Assembly (NCBI GenBank): GCA_024699855.1
Contig: JAMPIQ010000003.1
Span: 6,138,001-6,202,000, forward strand
Reading direction: 5' to 3'
DNA length: 64,000 bases
Source of the DNA: Aphelenchoides besseyi
Taxonomy: Eukaryota; Nematoda; Chromadorea; Rhabditida; Aphelenchoididae
A model generated the notes under the pieces. The model saw only the letters and a program-made list of their open reading frames with translations. It was not told the DNA's origin and made no database searches. A program made the position numbers and the translations under genes. Shown piece after piece: positions 11,466-21,400 of the stretch; position 1 is the first letter of the stretch; every line of letters starts with the position of its first letter.

Positions 11466-13160
11466 CAGGGTGTCCCAGCTAAGATTGAAAATTTGAAGAG
11501 CTCATATCTTTTTTGTTAGTTGACCAAATTCGATGCGGTTTTTTGTGTTTGATTGGAAATCTATGGGAATTTTGTTTTTTCTCAAAAGATTTCCAGAATT
11601 TAGCTTGGAACACCGTGAAAATTCTCGATTTCTGGAACGCGTGCTTTTTCCGCTCGCTTTCTCTCTCTTTCATTTGCATTGCAAAGGGGAGGGGGTTGGT
11701 CCACGAAAATTTTTCAAGTCTTTATGCTGAGATCTCAACACTTTTGCCGTTGACTTCTATCACCTTTTCCAGGCGGTCTTGATAATTATCAACGGCATTA
11801 TTGATTGTCTCTTGGCTGATGTTAACAAACACTTCCTCGATTCGTCGTTGCAGCTCGTCCAAATTTGACGGCTGTGTCCGATAAACTTGTGACTTCACGT
11901 ATCCCCAAAGAAAGAAGTCACATGGTGTGAGATCTGGGGAATATGGAGGCCATCGAAGCGGAGCTGGCGACGATTGTGAACCTCGACCCATCCATCGCAA
12001 CGGAAAAACGTCGTCCAACCATTGACGGACAGCCACAGCAAAGTGCGGAGGTGCTCCGTCTTGCATGAAAACAAGCTCGTGGTAGTGAGGCCATGTGAGA
12101 AGAACGGGCATCATTTGATCACGAAGAAGATTGAGATATGAGAGCCCGGTTACGTTTTGTCTGGTAAAAAAAGGTCCAACCACTCCACGCTTGCTAATTC
12201 CCGCCCAAACAGTCAGTCTTGGTGAATGAAGCGGTTCTTCTCGAAACCTGTGCAGAATTTTTTGTGAAAATCATCGGCAGTCACGATAATCCTACCAGCT
12301 TGGATTCTCATCACACCAATAACGGAAGTTATGGTGGTTAACGTGACCGTGGATGTGAAAGTGCGCCTCATCCGAAAAGATGAGATTTGAAAGAAATTCG
12401 GGTTGCGCTTCAATTTGATCAAGAATTGAAATTGCGTGTTCGATTCGTGCTTGTGGTGCTTCACCGGCAATTTCTTGGATTAATTGCAACTTGTAGGGGT
12501 GAAACTTTTGAGACTAAAGAAAGAAAAGATCAAAAGAACAAAAAGATTCACACCTTCAAAATGCGGTGGACCGAAGACTTGGACGGCATATCGTCCAAAT
12601 TTGCAATTGCACGCACAGATAAATTTGGATCGTTGCGTATCGTTTCCAAAACTGCTTCAATTTTTTCTTGATTTGTAGCAAATCTGAACAAGTTTGAGTC
12701 AAAGAACTGGAGACAAACCGTGATCGATTTCTTTTTTTTGCTTCACAACTGCCACGATCCAAAAGATCTTCAGTCCATCGTGCAAAATTTGCAATCGATG
12801 GAACAGAGGCACGCCAACTCAACCCATAATGTCTTCTGAATTGTCGTTGAACGATAGTTCCACTGCCAGTCTTTGCAAACACCAAAACACAGTACGCCTT
12901 TTCTTGGGCGGACCAACTCATTGGAAACAACCAGACTTCCTTTGCAATGCAAATGAAAGAGAGAGAAAGCGAGCGGAAAAAGCACGCGTTCCAGAAATCG
13001 AGAATTTTCACGGTGTTCCAAGCTAAATTCTGGAAATCTTTTGAGAAAAAACAAAATTCCCATAGATTTCCAATCAAACACAAAAAACCGCATCGAATTT
13101 GGTCAACTAACAAAAAAGATATGAGCTCTTCAAATTTTCAATCTTAGCTGGGACACCCTG
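11466..13160 (-). mobile_element. DD41D (rosa-type) mariner, apparently intact
   Basis: A 1695-bp element flanked by TA duplications (11464-11465 and 13161-13162). Its terminal inverted repeats are 222 bp (11466-11687 and 12939-13160) and identical by eye, starting CAGGGTGTCCCAGC. Perfect long repeats and an uninterrupted spliced transposase indicate recent movement. It is nested in the right part of the Ginger-like transposon. Confidence 0.9.
11722..12921 (-). CDS. DD41D mariner transposase, four exons
   Basis: The ATG at 12921 starts MSWSAQEKAYCVLVFAKTGS. Three short introns (near 12723-12689, 12558-12511 and a 48-bp one near 12294-12247) give one continuous frame to the stop at 11722. The N-terminus has the paired helix-turn-helix domain, including SVRAIANLDDMPSKSSVHRI. 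The catalytic Asp residues lie in IFSDEAHFH, MQDGAPPHFA and YSPDLTPCDFFLWG. I count 41 residues between the second and third, giving DD41D, the spacing reported for the rosa group, rather than classical mariner DD34D. It ends VIEVNGKSVEISA. No stop or frameshift is visible once introns are removed. The intron model rests on frame continuity and agreement with the sister copy. Confidence 0.8.
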
Positions 13161-13420
13161 TACTTATAAATTAATGCACCAATGATTCTTGAGTGTATTT
13201 TTTCAGATATCGTGTTTAAATTGAATAATTGACTTGAAAATAGTTATTGAACATTTGTCCCGGGACACTTGACAAAAGGGCCGTAACATATGTATCACTT
13301 TTAGGTACATTGCTACTCAATGGGACGACAAATTTGAGCTTCTTGAAAATGTCATTAATAAGAATAATCTTTGCATGGATGTCGCTGTTCAATTAGTTGT
13401 GCTTAGAGTGCTTCTATTTA

Positions 13421-15110
13421 CAGGGTGTCTCTCCACAAACTGACGATTTCAAACGCTCACTAAAAATCCATTTCTTAACCGATTCTCATGCAATTTTTTT
13501 TAATCGATAGAAAGAAAGCGGAATCTTTGTTCAGCATCTCGAAATTTGCCAAATTCGACGGCACAACCGAGAAATTTGCATACTGGCAAAATGCGTCAAT
13601 TTTTCCAAAAATTTGCACACAGTTAAGGGAATGCGTGTGGTCTTTTCTTTTTTTCAACATTTTTATCGTTCAAAGTTCGACGTGTTTTCCACCATTTTCA
13701 ATCACTTTTTGGAGACGACGAGCGTAACCGTCGATTGAACGATCAATGAATTCTTGACTCAAATTTGCAAACTCAACTTCAATTCGAGCTTCCAACTCAT
13801 CGAGATTTTCGGGTACGGTGCGGTACACGCGTTCTTTGATGTAACCCCATAAAAAAAAGTCGCACGGAGTGAGATCAGGACTGTATGGTGGCCATGGATA
13901 AGGAGCAATCAATTCACCACCGCCGCGGCCCATCCATCGTCCAGGAAAGTTTTCGTTTAGCCATTGTCGCACGCGAATTGTGAAATGAGGTGGTGCACCG
14001 TCGTGCATGAATGTGACAAACTCTTCGAGAGTAGTGGCTTGAAGCGACGGAAACACACGATTTTGCAACATTTGAAGATACGAATCTCCGGTGATGTTTT
14101 CGCGTGTAAAAAAAACGGACCAATGACGCCAATTTTTCCAATTGCTGCCCATACGGTTAATCTTGGGGAATGAAGGGGCTTTTCGCGATGCCTGGCATTG
14201 AAAGATTTTTTGAGTTTTTGTTTTCTCATACCATTTTGGATTGGTATCATTCCAGTAACGAAAATTGTGGTGATTAACATCACCATTAATCGAAAAATGA
14301 GCTTCGTCAGAGAAAACCACACTTGAAAGAAATTCGGGCGAATTTTGGATAAGCGTCAATTGAGATTGAGCAAAAGAACGTCGAGTCAAGCAATGCTCAG
14401 GTTTCATTTCATGAACCAAATTCATTTTGTAGGGGTGATGATTTTCGTTCTGAATTCACGTTTCATTAACGATTTGAACAAAAAAGGAAATTTGCCTTTA
14501 AAATTCGGTGGACTGTTGACCTTGACGGTGTTGTTTCAAGATTTGCAAGCGACCGAACTGATTGATTCGGATCAGCAGCAATCAAACGAAGAACTTCGGC
14601 CACAACTTCAGGTGTTTGGGCCGTTCTGAGAAAGCAAATGAGTGAAGAAACAAAATTGCAAGAAACTTCTCATGAATTCGTTGTTTTTTGTTGCAATGTC
14701 CTCGTTCCAAAAACTTATCAAACAAAATCGAAAAATTCGAAGTGCTAGGAACAGGAGCACGTTGATTCAATCCGTAATGTCGTCTAAATGCTCGTATGAC
14801 CATGACCGGACTTCTTGTCTTCGCATATTCGATAACACAGAACGCCTTTTGTTCGGCAGACCAACTCATGTTTTTGAAAAAAAGAAAAGACCACACGCAT
14901 TCCCTTAACTGTGTGCAAATTTTTGGAAAAATTGACGCATTTTGCCAGTATGCAAATTTCTCGGTTGTGCCGTCGAATTTGGCAAATTTCGAGATGCTGA
15001 ACAAAGATTCCGCTTTCTTTCTATCGATTAAAAAAAATTGCATGAGAATCGGTTAAGAAATGGATTTTTAGTGAGCGTTTGAAATCGTCAGTTTGTGGAG
15101 AGACACCCTG
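13421..15110 (-). mobile_element. Second DD41D (rosa-type) mariner, inserted in an exon
   Basis: A 1690-bp element flanked by TA (13419-13420 and 15111-15112). Its 237-bp terminal inverted repeats (13421-13657 and 14874-15110) are near identical and start CAGGGTGTCTCTCC. It is inserted in exon 5 of the Ubl-kinase-like gene between codons for LLF and ISDLHEQN. Its repeat sequence differs from that of the 11466 copy beyond the first nine bases, so it is a different subfamily. Confidence 0.9.
13670..14869 (-). pseudogene. DD41D mariner transposase with a homopolymer frameshift
   Basis: The ATG at 14869 starts MSWSAEQKAFCVIEYAKTRS. Introns occur at the same three positions as in the 11722-12921 copy; the second (14450-14495) uses a GC donor (gcaaat...attcag). 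Catalytic motifs are VVFSDEAHF, MHDGAPPHF and YSPDLTPCDFF, again with 41 residues between the last two Asp residues. The frame slips in a run of eight T at 14108-14115 (minus strand reading), between GPFF and TREN, where the sister copy has seven in frame. Either the copy is dead or there is a homopolymer sequencing error. It ends ENGGKHVEL. Confidence 0.75.
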
Positions 15111-15510
15111 TATTTCTGATCTGCATGAACAAAACTGCGGTTTGTTTCAGAGTCTGAGAAAATCATAAATATAATTGATTTTTAGGAAGATGGAAAGGAA
15201 CTAAACACGCCGCAATTGTGGACTTTGCCCCGACAAACGATTTTAAGGTTTATCCAGATATCAAAGGCGAAATGCTCACAACCGTTCTACATCAAAAATG
15301 GAAGAAAGCGTATTCTGTTGTAAAAAAACAACACGACAGCAATTCCTGGTTTAAGATCGCAAAGTTGTACTTGGATGAATGGGATCTGTCAAACAAAGTC
15401 GAATTGGCTCGCGAACTACTTGATCCGTCCAAATTGCTCCTCAAAGAGCTCGAGATTGACTTTAAGAAGCGGCATGAACGTACCAGTCCTACCGATCAAT
15501 TAAATGAATA

Positions 15511-16165
15511 CAGGGTGGGCCGAAATGAACTCCCGTCGGTTTTTTACGAATAACTTTTTTGTCGATGATTTTTTTCTGAACAAAGTATATATTTTCTTGG
15601 TTCTTATGGTCCCCATTCTTAAATGGAAACAAAATTGAAATTTTGAAAATTTGAAAAAATTTCACCTTACCTCCCTCTTTGGTCCAATTTTGTCGATCTT
15701 GACCATGTTCGGGTTTCTTTGTTTTTGTCTGCAATGAGTTACACGGTCGCAGCCGCCAGTCACTCTTGAGGAAGTAAGAGCAGCAATCGTGGAAGTTGCA
15801 ACGATCTTCGGCAAAATCGCGAAATGAGAGAACGAATTGCGGCCAGTTTTCCTCGTCGTCTTCATCAATGCTTGGAGCGTGAAGGCGGCCAAGTGGAAAT
15901 CCGTTAATCATTTGTTTTTGTTGTTAATTTGTTAATTAAACGCTTCAATTTCAAACATTCAAAACTGTTTTAAACTGATCGACAACATTGGACCAAAGAG
16001 GGGGGGTAAAGTGAAATTTTTTCAAATTTTCAAAATTTTAACTTTGTTTTCATTTGAGAATGGGGACTATAGGGACCAAGAAAATGTATAATTTGTTCAG
16101 AAAAAAATCATCGACAAAAAAGTTATTCGCAAAAAACCGACGGGAGTTCATTTCGGCCCACCGTG
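15511..16165 (+). mobile_element. Internally deleted mariner-type element in an exon
   Basis: A 655-bp element between TA duplications (15509-15510 and 16166-16167). The ends CAGGGTGGGCCGAAATGAAC and its near-perfect inverse (one tip mismatch) extend inward as terminal repeats of about 155 bp. It contains only the C-terminal end of a transposase. It interrupts exon 6 of the Ubl-kinase-like gene after LNEY, and the frame resumes as ICKWKLLENVQ. Confidence 0.85.
15757..15906 (+). pseudogene. C-terminal remnant of a mariner transposase
   Basis: Reads VTLEEVRAAIVEVATI in one frame. After a one-base slip it continues RERIAASFPRRLHQCLEREG and ends GGQVEIR with a stop at 15906. This is the usual mariner C-terminus (a helical segment, then FPRRL..C.E..GG). 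The catalytic domain is gone, so this is a passenger remnant of a deletion derivative. Confidence 0.65.
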
Positions 16166-16535
16166 TACATTTGCAAATGGAAGCTGTTGGAGAATGTTCA
16201 AAATGCCGAACGAGCGGTGCTGGACAATGTCGCCATCAAAGACAATGCAAACGTTGACAAGAAGACGCTTGAGAGTTACATCACGCAAATCAAAAAAGCC
16301 TTGTGCGACTTTAACCGTGAGTTTCCCTTTTCAATTGCTCCTTACGTTTGTGTTTCAGCCTGGAAGTCGGAGGCAGAGCAATAAAAAGCCAGCAAAGTTT
16401 TGAATGGAATTACTGGTTGGTCTGAATCTCTTACTCAATCTCATTGTAAATTGTTGATCTCTTTGTTTACAGATGTTGTTTTTGGACCTTTAAGTCTTAT
16501 CTATAAGTTGTTGTTGCATTACCAAAAATATATTG

Positions 16536-16541
16536 AATAAA
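16536..16541 (+). terminator. Poly(A) signal AATAAA after the Ubl-kinase-like gene
   Basis: An AATAAA lies 152 bp after the TAA at 16382-16384, in an AT-rich stretch, at a distance typical of the other genes here. Confidence 0.5.
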
Positions 16542-16852
16542 ACAATGCCTCAATTTCTGATTCGATGCTTTCAGTTGGATTGTATCAATTTCTTTGGCCA
16601 GTTAGTTCTAGTTTAGTAGCGGATGATCAAAGAGCAATGTCCAAACACAGTTTCGAAAACGCTCGTCTTAGAATCGATCAAATTTCTAATTGTTTTAGTG
16701 GGCTTCTCCGAGAAGAGCAAATTTTGGAGCCGCCTACAGTTCACGAATCAACTCTCAAGGTCAACATGCAACATTCGCGTGCGCACGCCCATAAAATGAC
16801 CATTTTAACGATTTTTTGCACGTTTTAACACAAGGAAATTTGGCCACCAATG

Positions 16853-16936
16853 TAGCTGTTGTAGCCGAGTGACAAAGACTGTGGACTAGAAAGTAGGGCT
16901 CGCCTTCTAGTCAGTAGTTCGAATCCTTGGTCCCGC
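16853..16936 (+). repeat. tRNA-derived (SINE-like) sequence with Pol III A and B boxes
   Basis: TAGCCGAGTGAC at 16862-16873 fits the tRNA A-box consensus and AGTTCGAATCC at 16916-16926 fits the B-box, at tRNA-like spacing. The segment resembles a serine or leucine tRNA in the D and anticodon regions (GGACTAGAAAG). The acceptor arms do not pair and the T-stem pairs poorly, so it is not a functional tRNA. A tRNA-derived SINE head or tRNA pseudogene is most likely. Confidence 0.5.
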
Positions 16937-16939
16937 AAA

Positions 16940-18400
16940 TTGTACAGTTCGAAAGTAAACTTACATCTCGCAGGAAGAAGCCCCCTCTTTTCAAGATGTT
17001 TCCCAGATCAAAAAATGTAAAATTTCCGGGAGCTGTTGGTTTTTGCTAAGATTTACAGTGATTTTGCTTACTCAAAAGTGGGGCAGTCATTTGGGTGGAA
17101 TTGTCAGTGAATTTGAAGCAGATCAGAAGTGTTTTCTCATGTTAGAGCCGCATAATGAGGAAAAAGTTGGTGTTTTTGTTGAGTGCGATCAATTGAAAAG
17201 TTAAGCGATGTAAGCGGTCTCAATTGTTTAGAAAAAGCAAATGTTGGGCTGTGAATTTGGAAAGTTCGAGCTAAGGCCTTGGAAGCTTGGTAAGATGGAA
17301 ATTGATGCTGCTTTGATGGAAGGATTGCAATGAACAATGAAAATGATTTCGAAGTCAATGGTTTTGAATTCCTGTAGCCGTCAGTTTAGATGCAAGAAGC
17401 AACAAAGATGATGAAAGAACGAGATTGCTTAGTTGATACGTTGAGTTGAGATGAACGTGTCTATTAGAATGTTCCGCAGAGAATGGAACAAAAAGAGATT
17501 GGTGTTGGTTGGTTTAATCAATGTTGATTTCCGTTGATTGGCAAATGGGTTAAGAATTAGTGATTACTTAAAGAACGTTGTTTTTGGTTGTTTAAAACGA
17601 AATATTATCGGAAATGAAAGAGTCCAAAGTCACTGTTTTGATGCTGTCAATAACCGTTAGATTTGTGCTATTAGTTTGGACATTCGATGCTGTAGAAAGA
17701 ACATCTGAATGGGAGCCGATGCAATGGTTTTGGCTTTGATCGTTAGCAAATTAGCTCGTAGTTGAAAGACGTTGTTATTGATTCTGAATGAGAATTGGAA
17801 GAGTGAAGAGATGTAATAATAAGTTGAGAGGAAACGAAATTGTTGATGGATAGGTTTGATAGTTGTTTCAAGTGTGTCTATTGTTTTTGGTCTCGAAACA
17901 GTAAATCGTCGGTTTTGTATGTGAAAAGAAAGTGTTTGAGAATTGAAATAGTTGAATTGTTTTGTAAATAAATAATGTCAATGATATGTGTTAATTGAAG
18001 GGAGGCCCCCCGGAGGGGAGCCGACCGACGATTTACTTGTTACAATAAAGAGGTCTAATGCTTGTTTAGTGCAGTTGTTTTATCGTAAACAAAAGTTGAG
18101 AACCAGACAAATTTTGAAGCATCTTCAGTGGCAATTTCTCGTCATGCACTTTGATGTTGCAACTATTTTGCTTGTGTCTTTCAAACACAGTAACTTGCTA
18201 CGATTGAAAATAGATGTTGGCGTTACACGCTAAATACACTTAGTTTCTTGACTTCTAGCCTTTTTTGAAGAATAATCTGTAAACAATCTTGAAAACGTTG
18301 AGAACTTCTTTTCGTCGTCTTGAAATGACTGTTTTTCTTGCCTTCCGTTCACTTCATTCGGATCGTTTACGGACTTTCTTTGATTGCTAGTTCTGTTGTT
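16940..18400. other. Gene-free interval
   Basis: AT-rich intergenic sequence with only short unspliceable reading frames. A small GC-rich patch at 18001-18030 (ggaggccccccggagggg) stands out. I see no gene, repeat array or RNA structure that I can support. Confidence 0.5.
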
Positions 18401-18406
18401 TTAAAG

Positions 18407-21400
18407 ATGAGTTCTCGGTCAGAAGTGAGTTTTTTAATCGAAACAACTTACGGGTATTTAGCTACGAAAATGGGTAGAGGAGAGGTCGTCGGAAGCTGTG
18501 GCAGAAGCAATTAAGATTATCGACAATGTAAAAAATTTGGTACGTTTTGTGGTCGAAATTTGATTAGATTTGACACTATAGACCGATGTAAATATCAGGA
18601 AAGAGAACACAACGATTGATGAGCGAGTGACATATACGGTTTGTTTTGGGTTCTTGTGTCGTTAAACAATTGACTTTTAGTTCCAACTTCATTCGCTGTA
18701 CGATGGCGGATCGCTGGTTCACGTTAAAGTTTGTTCGAATCAAAAGCTGGAGCCAAATGAATCCACGTTAAAAGCTAAAAATTTTACTGTGGAACCAAAA
18801 AAGTACAGTGCACTTGTGTTCGTTGCTAAGCTCACTCATGAATCTGCAATTGCTGCTCTTCGCGAAGCCGTCGAAATTTTACCTCAACAAGTATATAGCA
18901 GTACGTTTTGAAGCTTCATTTAATTGTTTTGTTGATGAATTTAGATGAAAAACCACAAGTTAGTAGACTTTGTAGCGAGTACTTGGAACAAAATTACATC
19001 GTGCCAAACACCACGAACAATCGTCGATTCGATCAATACGCACTTTTCTGTACAGTCTGTGAAGTGCACATCAAAAGTCTTTTCGATCTTCTTACACATA
19101 AACGACAACCGGAACACGATCTTCACGTTCAAGTTGTTCCTTTGTTTTGTATTAAATCTAATTGTCAGTTTTAGCGGCTGCGTCAACGAGCACAAATGGC
19201 TGATAAGTGCGAGAACAAGAGGTTGAAAATCACGACTCCATATCGTGATTGTATGGATAAGATTCACAAACGTGTGTTACAAAACGTTCGTCACTTCTAT
19301 CATATGAAAGAAGTAAACGAACTTAAAAGCACGATGGAGGTATTCGGCAAACTTCAAAAAGGTAAACATCACAACCAAAAACTCTGAACAATAACTTACT
19401 GTTTTAAGATTGCCAAGTCACATTTCACTCAATCGGTGGTTTCTCAAATCTTCTTGTCACGCGAGATAAAGGTAGCAGAAGTGTGCAAACGGTGGTTGAC
19501 TATTTTGTCGAAATCAAAGCCACTGATGGCTCACAACTTTCGAGTACAACGCGCATTAAAGTCTTTCAAAAACTTCTGTCAAGTTATCAGTTAGTAGAAC
19601 GCGAAGATCATTTGAACGGCTTGGTTTTTGCGGTTAATGTCGATAATGAGACCGTACACCTGTTCATGACCATTGATCCGAAAGCTGAAAAACTGATTCT
19701 TACGACACGACTTTTTTCGTTGTACGTCCGTTTCTCACCTGAATATTTGCAATTGGCCCAAGTACTTCGTTATTGGGGTCATGTAAGTTCTTAGCATTAG
19801 TTTCTGTTCACCAATTGTTATTTCAGTGCATGGGTTTCGAAAAGACGTTCGACGAAGACGGCGTCTCAGGTGCAATTTTCGACTACATGGCTCTCTACTT
19901 CATGCAACAAAACGATTTTCTTCCAATTTTAAATGAGGTAGTGCATGGAGTAATGTCGAGTTTGTAGGAAACAAATGTTTAGGAGTCGGTTAACTGTTCA
20001 TTAGAGGAGTTTCTGAACAAACCGCCGAATGAAGTGATTCAAACGGCGAAGTCCATTTTCGATGAACACAAAAATTTGCACAAGATTCCGCACATAGCAA
20101 AACTGTGGATGGATTTGATTTTGTACTATGGTTGTCAATTCAATCGTCAGGAAATCATTCAAATTGTGAGCAAAACAAAACAAGAGAAAGAGAACAAAGG
20201 CAGACGTCATATTCGTATTTTGGGTTCGTCAGTTGGACGCTGGAATATGTCAATACGTTTGTTTAGATCCCATTCAAAGTATGAACATCTTTCAAATGCG
20301 AATGGAAAACTTCTCGCATTTGGAAAACTGTTTTTTCCTTGGAGCTGCCGACTTTTTGGCGTTGAAAAGTCGAGATGGACTCTACGAAGAGTTGCGGTAA
20401 TCGAGAATTGTAATCGAAGCTCATTGGAACGTTTAGAATTACCTCATACGGTTTTCAACAATACAGACATCAACGTAACGTCGGTTTCGTGTTCCTTCTT
20501 TACGATTCGAGAGGACGTAAGAAATCAATGAATAGAGATCGAACGGTTAAGATCCAATTTTCCAATGGAGTCAATTCGTGGAATCCATGTTTGCTCGTAA
20601 GTTTGCAGTCCTGTTGTTTTGATGATTGTTTTAGAAGAGAGCACCACTCTTGTGTACGTGGTGTCGAAATGATCCGCATTTATGTCGTAACTGTCCGTTG
20701 CTCGCACGTCAAACGGATTTGAAGTATAAAAAGGTGGCTGACGAATTGAGTGTTCGTCTTTCGTCGTTGTGCACTCAATGGTTCGAGGATCAGCATCTTA
20801 CCGACAAGGAGATTAAGTTGGCGCACAAGTTTATCAACAGTTTTGCTCGAAAATTCAACAGAAAAACGAAACAGAAGATCGAATTTTGGCCGTTTGGTTC
20901 GTTGATGAGTGGATTCGGAGCAAAAGGATGCGACTTGGACTTGTGTGTTCACTTTTCGGATGAAGATGCAACTGAGGTGTGTGCTCATGATAACTGCAGA
21001 TTGTGACTATTGCTTTCAGGAGGCTCAACGAAATATCTTGAATAAACTTTTTGAATATTGCAACGAGAACGATGCCTTCACCACCGTTCGACATGTTCCA
21101 CGAGCTAAGGTTCCAATCAGTAGGAGTGTGTGACAAGGAAATGACATAATCGAAAAATTTAAGTTAATTTTGCGTACAATCTGGGCGATATCAAATATCA
21201 TGGCGATATCAGTTGCTCGAACAAATTGGCTATTTATAATACGGAGCTTTTGAAGACTTATACTCTCCTGGATTCACGTCTAGCTCCATTTGTATTGGCT
21301 ATTAAGAACTGGTTCAAAGTTATGGACTTGAACGATGCGAGCACGGGAACTCTCTCATCATATGCTATTACAATTATGTCCATTCATTTTCTTCAACAAA

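Larger units (their letters stand above)
9215..13288 (+). mobile_element. Ginger/KRBA2-like integrase DNA transposon
   Basis: The element begins TGTTACGGCCCTTTTGT at 9215 and ends with its inverse (ACAAAAGGGCCGTAACA type) at 13288. It is flanked by a 4-bp target-site duplication TATG (9211-9214 and 13289-13292). TG...CA ends, a 4-bp duplication and an rve integrase with a zinc-binding domain fit the Ginger-type cut-and-paste transposons, known to be related to gypsy-like integrases. Terminal repeats are about 93 bp on the right; the left has about 37 extra bases. It sits in intron 9189-13304 of the host gene and itself contains a nested mariner at 11466-13160. Its 4074 bp include about 1697 bp of nested insert. 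Confidence 0.85.
7373..16384 (+). pseudogene. Ubiquitin-like/kinase-like gene (copy 2) disrupted by transposons
   Basis: Exons, insertions removed: 7373-7450, 7498-7653, 8611-9013, 9068-9188, 13305-15139 (interrupted 13421-15112), 15186-16316 (interrupted 15511-16167) and 16359-16384. The first two exons encode a ubiquitin-like fold (MWIFVVLHDHNGPVLDSTKE, then DTLSDLKAKIAICFNIP). Then come a charged linker, YRIKCKH (possible ATP-binding Lys), MIELYCYKVLEAIGVGP (alphaC-like) and YIATQWD (hinge-like). SDLHEQNCG follows (catalytic-loop-like D..N), then AIVDFAP (DFG-like) and a helical tail ending KSEAEQ. Two mariner-type elements sit in exons, so the assembled copy cannot encode the full protein. 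After removal of each insert plus one TA, the frame is continuous. The poly(A) signal is at 16536-16541. Ubl plus kinase-like is inference from motifs; no named family is recognised. Confidence 0.65.

Noticed and set aside
11513..11782. 89-codon plus-strand frame, and its near-identical partner at 12556-13113 on the minus strand
   Set aside because: Their shared 58 residues are just translation of the 222-bp mariner terminal inverted repeats. The minus-strand frame includes transposase exon 1 only in its middle.
13488..13727. 79-codon frame in the second mariner and its partner at 14582-15043
   Set aside because: Same situation: translated terminal inverted repeat, not a gene.
15489..15911. 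140-codon minus-strand frame in the 15511 element
   Set aside because: The plus strand of the same segment reads as a canonical mariner C-terminus (FPRRLHQCLEREGG), so the minus frame is its shadow.
16853..16936. Functional serine or leucine tRNA gene
   Set aside because: A and B boxes fit, but the acceptor stem does not pair, the T-stem pairs poorly, and no placement gives a full cloverleaf.
18001..18030. GC-rich palindromic patch as a rho-type terminator or exon
   Set aside because: It is too short, is not in any reading frame with splice signals, and bacterial-type terminators are not expected here.
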